Source of the DNA: Bacteroidota bacterium
GTDB taxonomy: Bacteria; Bacteroidota; Bacteroidia; Bacteroidales; Prolixibacteraceae
Assembly: GCA_023393265.1 (NCBI GenBank)
Contig: JAEWME010000200.1
Location: 1 to 6,150, forward strand
Length of the DNA: 6,150 bases
Direction of reading: 5' to 3'
In this document: positions 5,869 through 6,150 of the stretch, piece by piece
How the letters are laid out: every line of letters starts with the position of its first letter
Numbering within the stretch: the stretch's first letter is position 1
Made by a program: the position numbers and the translations under genes
The notes under the pieces: generated by a model
What the model was told of the DNA's origin: nothing
The model's input: only the letters and a program-made list of their open reading frames with translations
The model's database searches: none

Positions 5869-6150
5869 ATAAACAATCTCGCCGGCTGGGGCGTGTTTGC
5901 CGTCTCGCTATCAGTTTACATTTCGACACTTGAACCAACAATCAGCCTTTGGGATTGCGGTGAATTTCTCACGTCAGCCTACAAACTGGAAATCAACCAT
6001 TCGCCGGGAGCGCCACTTTTTATGTTGCTTGGCCGAATCTTCTCCCTCCTGAGTTTTGGCAATCCGGCAAAAGCGGCTTATGCCATCAATCTGGTTTCCG
6101 CTTTCGCCAGCGCCGGTACCATTTTGTTTCTTTTCTGGACAATCGTCTGG
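5854..6150 (+). CDS. DUF2723 / GT117-like integral membrane glycosyltransferase (3' partial)
   Basis: The first 99 codons are visible and the frame is open at the window end. The protein begins with a short charged segment (MKEQKINN), a first membrane helix at about 9-25, then a loop with TLEPTISLWDCGEF (25-38), and HSPGAPLF (49-56) leading into a second hydrophobic segment. A third begins near 75-99. The WDCGEF and H-x-PGAPLF signatures are those of DUF2723 (PF11028), a GT-C-type family that also includes the O-mannosyltransferase TMEM260 (CAZy GT117). The acidic residues Asp34 and Glu37 in the first loop fit a GT-C catalytic site. Family members are usually far longer, so most of the protein lies beyond the window. 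An in-frame ATG at 5821 would add 11 residues; 5854 gives the shorter N-terminus usual in the family. Its job may be glycosylation of exported proteins, by inference. Confidence 0.85.
   Translation, partial: MKEQKINNLAGWGVFAVSLSVYISTLEPTISLWDCGEFLTSAYKLEINHSPGAPLFMLLGRIFSLLSFGNPAKAAYAINLVSAFASAGTILFLFWTIVW

Overview
This window looks like a chromosomal segment of a Bacteroidota (Bacteroidetes) bacterium that has a type IX secretion system (T9SS). The signs are a C-terminal T9SS sorting domain on one predicted secreted protein, a NagZ-type glycosidase fused to a serine hydrolase, a small helix-turn-helix protein of a type I associate with this phylum, a DUF2723 membrane protein, no Shine-Dalgarno sequences but A-rich leaders, and a promoter close to the TTG / TAnnTTTG pattern. 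I cannot name genus or species. All convincing genes lie on the + strand.

Layout. Bases 1-2385 hold the 3' part of a large two-domain enzyme: a GH3 beta-N-acetylglucosaminidase followed by a class C beta-lactamase-fold hydrolase. It probably acts in peptidoglycan muropeptide salvage, with the NagZ and AmiE steps in one chain. Bases 2386-2629 are an AT-rich gap with an operator-like palindrome and a likely promoter for a gene of 82 codons for a DNA-binding protein (2630-2878), which ends at a clear intrinsic terminator (2907-2942). A predicted exported DUF1080 (3-keto-disaccharide hydrolase family) protein follows, with its start best placed at 2972. The gap 3761-4108 carries two hairpins of the dispersed-repeat type common in Bacteroidota and a doubtful short minus-strand ORF that runs into them. 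Bases 4109-5773 encode a seven-repeat SBBP beta-propeller with signal peptide and T9SS C-terminal domain. The window ends inside a DUF2723 / GT117-like multi-pass membrane glycosyltransferase (from 5854), whose start codon is buried in a long stem-loop.

The genes do not form one obvious pathway. The small regulator has its own terminator and is probably a separate unit. The propeller and DUF2723 genes are 80 bases apart on the same strand and may be co-transcribed. No tRNA, rRNA, CRISPR array, insertion sequence or phage gene was seen. I found no clear novel multi-gene system. The points most worth checking are the start-codon stem-loop, the enzyme fusion, and the hairpin repeats with the antisense ORF.
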